From JBHENC01 sp046262295 (GTDB taxonomy: Bacteria > Acidobacteriota > Blastocatellia > Pyrinomonadales > Pyrinomonadaceae), in the NCBI GenBank assembly GCA_046262295.1, contig JBHENC010000002.1:1-64000 (forward strand): 64,000 nucleotides of DNA, read 5' to 3'. Positions 42,954-51,726 of the stretch are shown one piece after another (position 1 is the first letter of the stretch; each line of letters begins with the position of its first letter). The notes below the pieces were generated by a model. It did not search any database. It saw nothing but the letters and a program-made list of their open reading frames with translations, and was not told the origin of the DNA. The translations under genes were made by a program, and so were the position numbers.

Positions 42954-43961
42954 ATGAGCGACGAAAAGATGCGCGCCGTCGTTATCACCGCGCACGGTGA
43001 CGCGAACGTGCTGGAGGTGCGCGAAGTCGAGAAGCCGTTGCCTCCGTCGGCGGATCGCGTGCTGGTGCGTGTGTGCGCGTCGGCCTTGAATCGCGCGGAC
43101 ATACTGCAACGCATGGGGCGGTATCCGGCTCCGCAAGGCACTGTGCAGAACATCCCCGGACTGGAGTTCGCGGGCGAAGTTGAAGCCGTTGGCGACGAAG
43201 TAAGCGAAGTGCGCGCGGGCGCGCGGGTCTTCGGCATCACGGCGGGCGGAGCGCAGAGCGAGTATGTCTCCGTGCCCGAAAACACGCTCACGCTCGTTCC
43301 CGAAAATTTGAGTTGGACGGAAGCCGCCGCCGTGCCGGAAGCTTTCATCACGGCGCATGATGCGTTGTTTACGCAATCGCGTTTGAAGATGGGCGAGCGC
43401 GTGTTGATTCACGCCGCCGGTTCGGGCGTCGGCCTTGCCGCCATTCAACTGGCGAAGGCGTCCGGCGCAAACGTCTACGGCACATCGCGCACGCCGGACA
43501 AACTCGAACGGGCGCGCGCTTTCGGCCTTGATGAAGTGTTTGCGGTGGGCGATGATCCGCACGCTTTTGCGGAAGCGGTGCGCGAATCGACAAGCGGCGC
43601 GGGCGTCGATGTCGTGCTCGATCTCGTCGGCGGTGCGTACTTCGCGGCGAACCTCTATGCACTGGCCTTCAAAGGCCGCATGATGCTGGTCGGCACGACA
43701 AGTGGCGCGAAAGCGGAATTGGATTTGAGCGTGGTGATGCGCAAGCGGCTTCAACTAATCGGCACAGTTCTTCGCGCTCGTTCGGCGGAAGAGAAAGCCC
43801 GCGCGACGCGGCTTTTCAGCGCGCAGGTTGTGCCGCTGCTGGCGCGCGACACGGTGCGTCCCGTCATTGATAAAATCTATGCGATGGATGACATTCGCGT
43901 TGCTCACGAACGCATGGAATCAAACGAGAGTTTCGGGAAAATAGTCTTGACGATTGATTAA
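42954..43961 (+). CDS. NAD(P)H quinone oxidoreductase (zeta-crystallin-like MDR enzyme)
   Basis: A 335-residue zinc-free medium-chain reductase. The N-terminal GroES-like part includes LVRVCASALNRADILQRMG and NIPGLEFAGEVEAVGDEV. The Rossmann motif is GSGVGLAAIQLAKASG, followed by GVDVVLDLVGG. It resembles human TP53I3 and bacterial quinone oxidoreductases, reducing quinones or enones with NADPH. The ATG at 42954 has AAGGA and CGGAG sequences upstream; longer in-frame readings run into the promoter region. The aminopeptidase gene starts 13 bases after its stop, suggesting an operon. Confidence 0.9.
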   Translation: MSDEKMRAVVITAHGDANVLEVREVEKPLPPSADRVLVRVCASALNRADILQRMGRYPAPQGTVQNIPGLEFAGEVEAVGDEVSEVRAGARVFGITAGGAQSEYVSVPENTLTLVPENLSWTEAAAVPEAFITAHDALFTQSRLKMGERVLIHAAGSGVGLAAIQLAKASGANVYGTSRTPDKLERARAFGLDEVFAVGDDPHAFAEAVRESTSGAGVDVVLDLVGGAYFAANLYALAFKGRMMLVGTTSGAKAELDLSVVMRKRLQLIGTVLRARSAEEKARATRLFSAQVVPLLARDTVRPVIDKIYAMDDIRVAHERMESNESFGKIVLTID

Positions 43962-43974
43962 GCGAGGTACTTGA

Positions 43975-46677
43975 ATGATGCTTCGGGCAGCTTTAATGTT
44001 TACGTTGGTCATATCGGCGTGCGGCGCGATGTGTGTGTACGCGCAAACCCAAAACAGTCAAACTCAAAACAACAGGGCGAATGCCGATCCGTCGCCCGGC
44101 GTGCCGCGCGAATTGGCGCGTGTGCGTGCGGCGACACTGAGTGATATTCGTTATGCGTTGCGCGTTGAACTTTTGCCGGGCGCGGCGATGCTGAAGGGAA
44201 CGGAAGAGATTCGCGTGACGCTGCGCGGCGCGGCTATACCGGAGCAACTCGCGCTCGATTGGCGCGTCGCCGCTCCGAAAGACGGCCAAGCGCGGGCGCG
44301 TGTATGGAACATCCAAGCCAACGGGCGCACGGTCGCGGATGCGCGCGAAACGAACGATCATTTGTTGATTCCGGGCGCGTATCTGGTTGAAGGTGAGAAT
44401 ACTCTGCGCCTCGATTTTGAGACGCCGATTGCTACATCCGGCAGCGCCGTGACGCGCTACCTTGACCGCGAAGATAACTCCGAGTACATCTACACGCTCT
44501 TTGTGCCGTCTGACGCGAGCACCGTTTTCCCTTGCTTCGATCAACCGGATTTGAAAGCGCGCTTCAAATTAGCGGTCAAGGCTCCCGCTTCTTGGAAAGT
44601 TATTACAAACACGAGCACTGAGACTTTAACCGAGCCGGAATGTCCGCAGGGTACTATTTGCTATCAGCGAATCAATTTTCACGAAACCGAACCGATCAGC
44701 ACTTACTTGTTCGCATTCGCCGCCGGAGACTTTGCAGAGTTTGACGATAGTGCTTCGCCGAATCATACGAGGCTTTTCGTGCGCAAATCGAAGATTGAGA
44801 AAGCCCGCAAGGAACTCGCAGAAGTCTTCCGCCTTCATCGGGAGGGTTTGAAATTTCTCGCGGAGTATTTCGCGTACCCGTTTCCCTTTCCGAAATACGA
44901 TGTGGTGATCGTGCCGGAATTCGCTTACGGCGGGATGGAGCACGCGGGCTGCACGTTCCTGCGCGAAGAAAGCATACTGTTTCCCACAGACCCGACGGCG
45001 AACGATCTGTTGTCGCGCGCCGAAGTGATCTTTCACGAAGCGGCGCACCAGTGGTTCGGCGATCTGGTGACGATGCGCTGGTTCGATGACCTGTGGTTAA
45101 AGGAAGGTTTTGCGACGTTCATGGCGTACAAGGCGATGGAGCGAATCATGCCGGAGCGTAATGCTTGGAAAGCTTTTTATCAACGCACGAAGCCCGCCGC
45201 GTATTTGACGGACGTGACGAAGGGCACGACGCCGATCTTTCAGGAGATTCCGAATTTGAGCGCCGCGAAATCCGCTTACGGCAATATCGTTTATCGCAAA
45301 GCGCCCTCGATACTGCGGCAGGCGGAATTCTTTTTAGAGCCGGACAAATTTCAAACAGCCGTGCGGTTGTTTCTCAAAGAACACGCTTACGGCAACGCGG
45401 AATGGGCTGATCTGGTGAAAGACTTCGAGCGCGCTTCCAATCAAAAACTCGACGTGTGGGCGGCGGCGTGGGTCAAGCGGCGCGGCCTTGCGGACGTGCG
45501 CGTTAGTTGGAGCGCGGACGCGAAAAGCGGGCGCATTGATCGCTTCACAATCAAGCAGCGCGACGTGTTGAATGAAGGCGGCGCGTGGCCGATGCGCATC
45601 AAAATCCTGCTCGCTTACGATAATGCTCCGCCGAAAGTTTTGACCGTCGCGCTTAACGGCGCAGGCGAGCAATCAGTCAAAGAAGCACTCGGCTTATCGC
45701 GCCCCGCTTACGTGTTTGCAAACTATGAGGATTACGGCTACGGGCGTTTTCTGCTCGACGAAGAAAGCAAGCACACGATTCTTGCGCGGCTCGATGCAGT
45801 GCGTGATGATTTCTTGCGTGCGCTTTTGTGGGGATCGCTCTGGGACAGCGTGCGCGAGGCGGAACTCGCGCCGTCTAGCTATATTGAGCTGGCGATTAAA
45901 CACGTGGCGGCGGAGCAGGATGAAGTGACCGTGCAGAGCATTTTGAGCCGCGCGGCGACGGCCTTTAATCGTTATCTTTCCGACGCGCAGATGCGCGGGA
46001 TTGCGCCGCGTCTCGAAAGGATCATCGCGGAAAGAATGATGAACGCCGCGACGCCCGGTTTGCGTATCACTTACTTTCGCGCGTTTCAATCAATCGCAAC
46101 GACCGATGCGGCGCGCAGCGAACTTAAAAGAATTCTGAGCGGCGAAGCGAAGATTCCCGGCATGACTTTGCGCCCGCGTGATCGCTTCGATATTGTGACG
46201 ACGCTGCTCGCGCGCAATGATGCGGACGCGCCCGCGCTGCTCGACAAGTTAAGCAAGGAAGAGACGACCGACGATGCGCGGCGCTACGCATATGCGGCGG
46301 GCGCGGCGCGTGCGGGCGCGGACGTTAAGAAAAAATATTTCGATCAATACCTGAACGACACGAAGCTCGCCGAAAGCTGGATCGAAGCGAGCCTGAGTCC
46401 CTTCAACACCGTGCAGCAATCCGAATTGACGCTTTCGTATCTCGCGCCCGCGCTCGCGCAGTTGCCTGTCTTGAAACGCACGCGCAAGATATTCTTCGTC
46501 AACGGCTGGCTCGCGGCCTTCATCGGCGGGCAACGTGACGAACGCGCGTTGAATGTGATGCAGAAATTCTTGGGTGGGAACAATCTGGACAGAGACTTGC
46601 GACTGAAGGTTCTGGAGAATGTGGACACGCTCGAACGCACCACGCGAATCAGAGCGAAATACGCGCGCGAAGGATAA
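43975..46677 (+). CDS. secreted M1-family aminopeptidase
   Basis: A 900-residue zinc aminopeptidase. A signal peptide (LMFTLVISACGAMCVYAQ) indicates export. The substrate-binding exopeptidase motif reads YGGMEHAG, in place of the usual GAMEN, and the zinc site is H354-E-A-A-H358 with E377 in WLKEGFATF, the exact spacing of HExxH-x18-E. The long alpha-helical C-terminal domain is complete. It should remove N-terminal amino acids from peptides outside the cytoplasm, alongside the prolyl oligopeptidase encoded 11 kb away. Confidence 0.94.
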   Translation: MMLRAALMFTLVISACGAMCVYAQTQNSQTQNNRANADPSPGVPRELARVRAATLSDIRYALRVELLPGAAMLKGTEEIRVTLRGAAIPEQLALDWRVAAPKDGQARARVWNIQANGRTVADARETNDHLLIPGAYLVEGENTLRLDFETPIATSGSAVTRYLDREDNSEYIYTLFVPSDASTVFPCFDQPDLKARFKLAVKAPASWKVITNTSTETLTEPECPQGTICYQRINFHETEPISTYLFAFAAGDFAEFDDSASPNHTRLFVRKSKIEKARKELAEVFRLHREGLKFLAEYFAYPFPFPKYDVVIVPEFAYGGMEHAGCTFLREESILFPTDPTANDLLSRAEVIFHEAAHQWFGDLVTMRWFDDLWLKEGFATFMAYKAMERIMPERNAWKAFYQRTKPAAYLTDVTKGTTPIFQEIPNLSAAKSAYGNIVYRKAPSILRQAEFFLEPDKFQTAVRLFLKEHAYGNAEWADLVKDFERASNQKLDVWAAAWVKRRGLADVRVSWSADAKSGRIDRFTIKQRDVLNEGGAWPMRIKILLAYDNAPPKVLTVALNGAGEQSVKEALGLSRPAYVFANYEDYGYGRFLLDEESKHTILARLDAVRDDFLRALLWGSLWDSVREAELAPSSYIELAIKHVAAEQDEVTVQSILSRAATAFNRYLSDAQMRGIAPRLERIIAERMMNAATPGLRITYFRAFQSIATTDAARSELKRILSGEAKIPGMTLRPRDRFDIVTTLLARNDADAPALLDKLSKEETTDDARRYAYAAGAARAGADVKKKYFDQYLNDTKLAESWIEASLSPFNTVQQSELTLSYLAPALAQLPVLKRTRKIFFVNGWLAAFIGGQRDERALNVMQKFLGGNNLDRDLRLKVLENVDTLERTTRIRAKYAREG

Positions 46678-46753
46678 CAGCGAAAGGGACAGGGATTACA
46701 CGCGAATCGAAACGCTGTTTCCGCTTTGCGTTCTCGCTTGTCGGACTACATTT

Positions 46754-48037
46754 ATGAACTCGACTTTCTTTCTCGTCGTCGCGTGCATCGCCATTCTTTT
46801 GCAGAGCCTCGTGTTGTATCTGGCACTGTTCGGCCCCGGCATTGGTTACAAAATCTCTATGCCTTCGAGCGCACCGCTCGATTCGGAAGATTTTTTGCGA
46901 ATGCTTGAATCGCTCACAGACGCGCAGGCTCACGAACATTGTTGCATTGATGTCTTGACGAACGGCAACGTCTATTATGAAGCAGAGTTGGCGGCGATCC
47001 GCGACGCGCGCGAAACCATTAATCTCGAAGCGTACATCTTTCAGCGTGGCGAGGTCGCGCGTCGCTTCGTCGAAGCTTTAACGGAGCGTGCGCGGGCGGG
47101 CGTGAAAGTCAATCTGGTGCTGGATGCCATCGGAAGTTTCGCGTCTTGGGAAAGTTATTTTGCGGAGTTGCGGCAGGCGGGCGGGCGCGTCGTCTGGTAT
47201 CACCCGCTTCGCTGGTACACTTTGCCGAACATCAATAATCGCACGCACCGCGAACTGATTATCGTTGACGGGCGCGCAGGATTCATCGGCGGTTCGGGTT
47301 TTGCGGATCACTGGCTGATCGGCAACACGAAGAATCCGGCGTGGCGCGACACGATGTTTCGCGTCGAAGGTTCTGCGGTGCTCGGCTTGCAGGCGACGTT
47401 TGCGGAGAATTGGCTCGAAGCGTCGGGCGAGATTTTGGCGGGCACGGAATATTTCCCGCGCCCCGAAACAAAGAACGAGGAAGCGGCGGCGCTCATCGTT
47501 AATAGTTCGCCCTCGGTCGGCGGCTCGACACGCGCGCGTATTCTTTATCAAACGCTGCTCGCCTCCGCGCAAAGCAATATCAAAATCACGACGCCCTATT
47601 TTCTGCCCGACAAAAGCGCACGCGCCGAGATGGTACGCGCGATTCGTGAACGCGGCGTGGAGATTCACATCATCGCGCCGGGCAAGCATAGCGATCATCT
47701 CTTAACGCGCCGCTCAAGCCGCAGGCTCTACGGCGATTTGTTGAAAGCAGGCGCGAAGATTTACGAATACGAAGCCGCGATGATTCACGCCAAGACGATG
47801 ATCGTTGACGATCTGTGGTCAGTCGTCGGTTCGACAAACTTCGATAATCGTTCGTTCGGCATCAACGATGAAGTCAATCTGGCGGCACGCAATGCAGAGT
47901 TGGCCGCGCGCATTGCGGAAGATTTTGCGCGCGATTTGACAGAGAGCCGCGCCGTTTCTTACCAAGAATGGAATAACCGATCCATCTTTGAACGCGCGCA
48001 CGAATGGGTCGGCTGGGTGCTCGAACGGCAACAGTAA
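46754..48037 (+). CDS. phospholipase-D-like cardiolipin synthase
   Basis: A 427-residue membrane-anchored protein with one N-terminal helix (STFFLVVACIAILLQSLVLY) and two PLD domains. The second catalytic motif is canonical, HAKTMIVDDLWSVVGSTNFD. The first reads HRELIIVDGRAGFIGG, with Glu where the HxK Lys is expected. Cardiolipin synthases of this kind join phosphatidylglycerol with another phospholipid. RSFGINDEVNL near the end is typical of the family. The ATG at 46754 was chosen because it opens the membrane helix. It follows the aminopeptidase gene after 76 bases. Confidence 0.87.
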   Translation: MNSTFFLVVACIAILLQSLVLYLALFGPGIGYKISMPSSAPLDSEDFLRMLESLTDAQAHEHCCIDVLTNGNVYYEAELAAIRDARETINLEAYIFQRGEVARRFVEALTERARAGVKVNLVLDAIGSFASWESYFAELRQAGGRVVWYHPLRWYTLPNINNRTHRELIIVDGRAGFIGGSGFADHWLIGNTKNPAWRDTMFRVEGSAVLGLQATFAENWLEASGEILAGTEYFPRPETKNEEAAALIVNSSPSVGGSTRARILYQTLLASAQSNIKITTPYFLPDKSARAEMVRAIRERGVEIHIIAPGKHSDHLLTRRSSRRLYGDLLKAGAKIYEYEAAMIHAKTMIVDDLWSVVGSTNFDNRSFGINDEVNLAARNAELAARIAEDFARDLTESRAVSYQEWNNRSIFERAHEWVGWVLERQQ

Positions 48038-48040
48038 AAG

Positions 48041-48136
48041 AGATGTCAGATGCCGGATGTTTGATGTTAGAAAAACCGGTATCCATTCCTACTCGACATT
48101 TGACGACTAGCATCCGACATCTGATATCCAACATCT
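48041..48136. repeat. imperfect inverted repeat built of short repeated words
   Basis: The arms near 48041-48068 and 48096-48136 are near-complementary and consist of variants of AGATGTCAGATG and GGATGTTTGATG. The element starts 3 bases after the synthase stop and ends 15 bases before the next gene start. It may be a terminator or a dispersed palindromic element like the one at 5244-5351. Confidence 0.6.
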
Positions 48137-48151
48137 CGTTTTATCTCGCTT

Positions 48152-48883
48152 ATGACTTTGCTGCGCGTCGCAACCTACAATGTGCATAAGTGTCGCGGGC
48201 TTGACCGGCGTGTGTCGCCCGCGCGTGTCGCGCGTGTGCTGCGCGAAGTTGATGCGGACATCGTCGCGTTGCAGGAAGTATTGAGCGTCGGCGGAAAAAG
48301 GCCGGAGGACGATCAGGCGCGGTTTCTGGCCGAAGAATTGGGCTACGAATTTTGCGTCGGTGAAAACAGGGAATTGAAAGGCGGCGCTTACGGCAACGCC
48401 ACTTTAAGCCGCATCAGTTTAAGCGCCTTTAGCAATTACGATATTACATGGCGCGGGCGCGAGCGGCGCGGTTGCCTGCGCACGGACGTGGAACTCGACA
48501 ATGCTTTGCTGCACGTCTTCAATGTTCATCTGGGCACGGCCTTTATGGAGCGTCGCCGACAAGCGCGCCGCCTGCTGGATCAAGAGATTCTGAAAAGCAG
48601 CGATCTTAAAGGCGCGCGCATCGTGCTCGGAGATTTCAACGAGTGGACGCGCGGCATGGCAACACGCTTGCTCGGCGAAGAACTCGAAAGCGCGGACGTG
48701 CGCGCACTCTTAGGCCGCGCGAAAACTTATCCCGGCGTGCTGCCGCTCCTACATCTGGATCATATCTACTATGACGCGCGTCGCCTCCGTCTCGAACGAT
48801 TGACGCTGCACAAAAGCCGCACCGCTCTTATCGCTTCGGATCACTTGCCGCTCGTCGCAGACTTCAAGCTCCTACACTCGTAA
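48152..48883 (+). CDS. endonuclease/exonuclease/phosphatase-family protein
   Basis: A 243-residue single-domain EEP-fold enzyme. The metal and phosphate contacts are visible: RVATYNVHKCRG, the Glu in IVALQEVLS, LHVFNVHLGTA, ARIVLGDFNEWT and the final His in IASDHLPLVADF. These enzymes hydrolyse phosphodiesters or phosphomonoesters in DNA, lipids or other molecules; the substrate is not evident here. EEP proteins often sit next to cardiolipin synthase-like genes, as this one does, which hints at phospholipid metabolism. The signal peptide is absent. Confidence 0.88.
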   Translation: MTLLRVATYNVHKCRGLDRRVSPARVARVLREVDADIVALQEVLSVGGKRPEDDQARFLAEELGYEFCVGENRELKGGAYGNATLSRISLSAFSNYDITWRGRERRGCLRTDVELDNALLHVFNVHLGTAFMERRRQARRLLDQEILKSSDLKGARIVLGDFNEWTRGMATRLLGEELESADVRALLGRAKTYPGVLPLLHLDHIYYDARRLRLERLTLHKSRTALIASDHLPLVADFKLLHS

Positions 48884-48902
48884 CAAGATCGAGACGAAGC
48901 AT

Positions 48903-49130
48903 TTAATTTTGCTGTGGCGTGTTTGATTTCCGCGCTGCTTGTTTTGCGCTTGATTGCTGGCTTGCCTGAGTGTGACGCTGTGCGGCATCGTTTGTGATAA
49001 CGCACAGGCCGTAGATTTTCGCGCGTGTGAGGTCGCCCACCATGCGCGCGGCTTCTTCGTAAGTAACGCCTGATGCTTCGCAGCCGCGCTCGCTCAGCAC
49101 AGACCAACTCTTTTGCGTTAGCTCGCTCAT
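48903..49130 (-). CDS. small conserved-looking hypothetical protein
   Basis: A 75-residue protein of unknown function. The first 50 residues look folded (SWSVLSERGCEASGVTYEEA followed by a helix and LCVITNDAA), with a single Cys. The last 25 are polar and low in complexity. It ends 19 bases past the converging EEP gene stop and lies 12 bases after the egtB stop on the same strand, so it may be co-transcribed with egtB. Coding seems likely from the non-random composition, but no family is recognised. Confidence 0.55.
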   Translation of the reverse strand: MSELTQKSWSVLSERGCEASGVTYEEAARMVGDLTRAKIYGLCVITNDAAQRHTQASQQSSAKQAARKSNTPQQN

Positions 49131-49142
49131 TGTTTGAAAATT

Positions 49143-50438
49143 CTAAGCGTCGGCAGCGCAGCGTATGCCCGCGAAACCGATGCGAAAGTTGCGGCGAAAG
49201 AAGTTGCGAAACGACGTGCGCAAAAGTGGCGCGCGCGTCGCCCACGAGCCGCCTTTTAGTACGCGGTGGTCGCCGTCAAACCAGACTTCGGAATATTCCG
49301 GGTAAGGAAAGGCTTTGAAGCCCGGATAGCCTGCGAAGGGATCGTTCGTCCATTCCCAAGCGTTGCCCGTCATATCCAGACAGCCGTATGCGCTTGCGCC
49401 TTTCGGAAAACTGCCGACCGGCGTCGTGCCCCAGAAATGATTTCCGTAGTTGCATAAATTCTCATCGGGCAGTTCATCGCCCCACGCGAAGCGGCGTTTG
49501 CGTTCGCCGTCCCACGCGGCGGCCTTTTCCCATTCGGCTTCGGTTGGCAGACGCTTGCCGCAGAAACGTGCGTAAGCGTCCGCTTCATACCAACTCACGC
49601 CGACCGCCGGGTGCTGTGGTTGCAACTCGTGTTCTTCAAACATCTCGCGCACGCGCCAACCTTCCGCCTGCGACCAGTAAAGCGGAAAATTTACGTCTTC
49701 CTGCTCGCGCCATGCCCAGCCTTCATCCGTCCAGAACTCGCGCCGTTTGTATCCGCCCTCGCCGATGAAACGCGCATACTCTCCGTTGGTCGTCATCAGG
49801 CGATCAATCTTGAACGCAGGAAGATCAATGCCATGCGCGGGCTGTTCGTTGTCGTAAACGAAGCCGCTTTCATTCGCTCCCATCTCGAAAGCTCCGGCGG
49901 GAACGAGGATCATCTCTTCAGTTGTTTGTAAGGCAGACTCGCTGCTTGACGGGGGTTCGGCAATCAACGCCGGACGCCGTTTCTTTTCCGGCGCAAGCAT
50001 CTGCATCAGATAGGCGAGCGTTTCCTGATGCTGGTATTCGTGTTCGAGCACGAGATCGAAAATGTATGCGTCGCGCAATAGCGGATTCGCATCGTCGAAT
50101 TCGACTTCCGCGAGATACTGCGAAACTCTTTCGCGCACGCGGTTCAAATAGTCTTCCATTTCACGGCGCGACGGGAGGTGCGCAGACTTTTCGCGCGGCG
50201 TGCTGATCGGATCGAAGATGCGTTCGTAGCGTTCGTCCGGCGCATTCTCGCCGCGCATTTTTTGCAGCAGCCAGAAGGCTTCAAAGACGCCGATGTGCGC
50301 GAGATGCCAAATTACGGGACGAAAGCCGAAGCCGGGACTCTCGTGCAAATCCTCTTCGCGCGCCATGTTGAAAAGTTCGAGCGTGTCGGCGCGCGCCGCC
50401 GTCATCTGTTGTGCGATTTCTGCTGCGTGTCGGGTCAT
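49143..50438 (-). CDS. egtB: ergothioneine biosynthesis sulfoxide synthase EgtB
   Basis: A 431-residue non-haem iron enzyme that joins trimethyl-histidine (hercynine) to a thiol by oxidative C-S bond formation. The N-terminal DinB-like domain holds the iron ligands: a His in PVIWHLAHIG (45 or 48) and the pair H133/H137 in the HX3HXE motif HEYQHQE. The C-terminal formylglycine-generating-enzyme-like domain includes PAGAFEMGANE, HPAVGVSWYEADAYARFCGK, LPTEAEWEKAA and GNAWEWTNDPF. The length is normal. It is divergent from egtD across about 180 bases. Whether it uses gamma-glutamylcysteine or free cysteine cannot be decided by eye. Confidence 0.93.
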   Translation of the reverse strand: MTRHAAEIAQQMTAARADTLELFNMAREEDLHESPGFGFRPVIWHLAHIGVFEAFWLLQKMRGENAPDERYERIFDPISTPREKSAHLPSRREMEDYLNRVRERVSQYLAEVEFDDANPLLRDAYIFDLVLEHEYQHQETLAYLMQMLAPEKKRRPALIAEPPSSSESALQTTEEMILVPAGAFEMGANESGFVYDNEQPAHGIDLPAFKIDRLMTTNGEYARFIGEGGYKRREFWTDEGWAWREQEDVNFPLYWSQAEGWRVREMFEEHELQPQHPAVGVSWYEADAYARFCGKRLPTEAEWEKAAAWDGERKRRFAWGDELPDENLCNYGNHFWGTTPVGSFPKGASAYGCLDMTGNAWEWTNDPFAGYPGFKAFPYPEYSEVWFDGDHRVLKGGSWATRAPLLRTSFRNFFRRNFRIGFAGIRCAADA

Positions 50439-50620
50439 CGCGGGTTTGTTCCTTTATCGTTCAGTTCTTTGCCGCGTGCGGCGGAAATTTTTATCCCGCG
50501 CGTTGGAATAAAGATACGTCTGCGCGGGTTGATAATAGAGGGTAATAAGTTATCATAGAAAGCCGTCGGAACAAGGGGGCGCTGAAGCCGCCTCCTTTTT
50601 GTTTGCCGCTTAGGAGAGAC

Positions 50621-51706
50621 ATGAAGACAGTGGTGGCGCAGCCGTTGGATGCCTCCGCATCCGGCACTTCTTTGGCGGACGATAAACGATTCGTCGTACA
50701 TAATTTGCTGCGCGGCGATTATCGCGCGGAGTTTGAACGCGACGTGCGCGCAGGGCTTTCCGCCCGGCCAAAAAAACTGTTCCCGAAATATTTCTACGAC
50801 CAGCTCGGCTCGCAGCTTTTCGAGGCTATCTGTCTGCTGCCGGAATATTATTTGTCGCGCGCCGAAGACGAAATCTTCGCTAACCACGCCGATGAGATTG
50901 TCGCAGCGGTGGCGGAGAACGAGAGCGGCGGCATCACGTTACTGGAGATGGGCAGCGGCAGCGCATCGAAGTCGCGGCGCATCATCGAAAGCCTATTGCA
51001 ACGCCAGCCCGAACTCGTTTACGTGCCGGTTGACATCTCCGCTTCGGCGTTGGAGAGAAGCTCGCGCGTGCTGCTGCAATCCTTCACAGAGCTGCGCGTC
51101 GAAGCGTTTGCCAGCGATTACTACGACGCTCTCGCGGCGCTCGGCGCGAAAGATTCTTCAACGCTGCAAGGCCGCACGCTGGCGCTCTTTCTAGGCTCTA
51201 ACATAGGCAACTTCGACGCGACGGAAGCGCGCACTTTTCTGCGGCGTCTGCGCGGAGTGTTGCGCGCGGGCGATATGGTTCTGCTCGGCGCGGATTTGAA
51301 AAAGGACGTGCGTGCGCTCGAGGCCGCGTATGACGATGCGCTCGGCATCACCGCCGCTTTCAATTTGAACTTGCTGGTGCGTATCAACCGTGAACTTGAC
51401 GCCGATTTCGAGCCGCGCCGCTTTCAGCATCATTCCTTTTACAATGAAGAGATCGGGCGCGTCGAAATTCATGCGGAAAGCCGCGTCGCGCAGGTGGCGC
51501 ACATTCGCAAGCTGGAGATGGAAGTTTCCTTCGCGGCGGGCGAGCGCGTTCACACGGAAAATTCTTACAAGTACGATTTGAAAGATTTATCGCAGCTCGC
51601 AATTGAAACCGGCTTCACACGCGCGCGCACATGGCTCGACAGCCGCGAACAATTCAGCAGTAATCTTTTCCTCGCCACTTCCGAAGGCAGCGGCGGCGAC
51701 CGCTAA
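50621..51706 (+). CDS. egtD: L-histidine N-alpha-methyltransferase EgtD
   Basis: A 361-residue SAM-dependent methyltransferase that trimethylates histidine to hercynine, the first committed step to ergothioneine. The family start is PKKLFPKYFYDQLGSQLFEA, followed by LLPEYYLSRAEDEIF. SAM binding is at LLEMGSGSASKSRRI, and LALFLGSNIGNFDATEA and the late HTENSYKYDL are further signatures. The ATG at 50621 follows AGGAGAG. The glutamate-cysteine ligase gene starts 20 bases after its stop. It pairs with the divergent egtB. Confidence 0.95.
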   Translation: MKTVVAQPLDASASGTSLADDKRFVVHNLLRGDYRAEFERDVRAGLSARPKKLFPKYFYDQLGSQLFEAICLLPEYYLSRAEDEIFANHADEIVAAVAENESGGITLLEMGSGSASKSRRIIESLLQRQPELVYVPVDISASALERSSRVLLQSFTELRVEAFASDYYDALAALGAKDSSTLQGRTLALFLGSNIGNFDATEARTFLRRLRGVLRAGDMVLLGADLKKDVRALEAAYDDALGITAAFNLNLLVRINRELDADFEPRRFQHHSFYNEEIGRVEIHAESRVAQVAHIRKLEMEVSFAAGERVHTENSYKYDLKDLSQLAIETGFTRARTWLDSREQFSSNLFLATSEGSGGDR

Positions 51707-51726
51707 GCGAAAGCAGTTTCCTCGTT

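Noticed and set aside
42873..43754. 293-codon open frame opposite the quinone oxidoreductase
   Set aside because: Antisense shadow of a clear MDR family gene with no homology of its own.
48903..49130. Spurious ORF at the egtB 3' side
   Set aside because: The rejection of this gene was considered, but the ordered first 50 residues and tight spacing to egtB favour a real small gene, so it was kept at low confidence.
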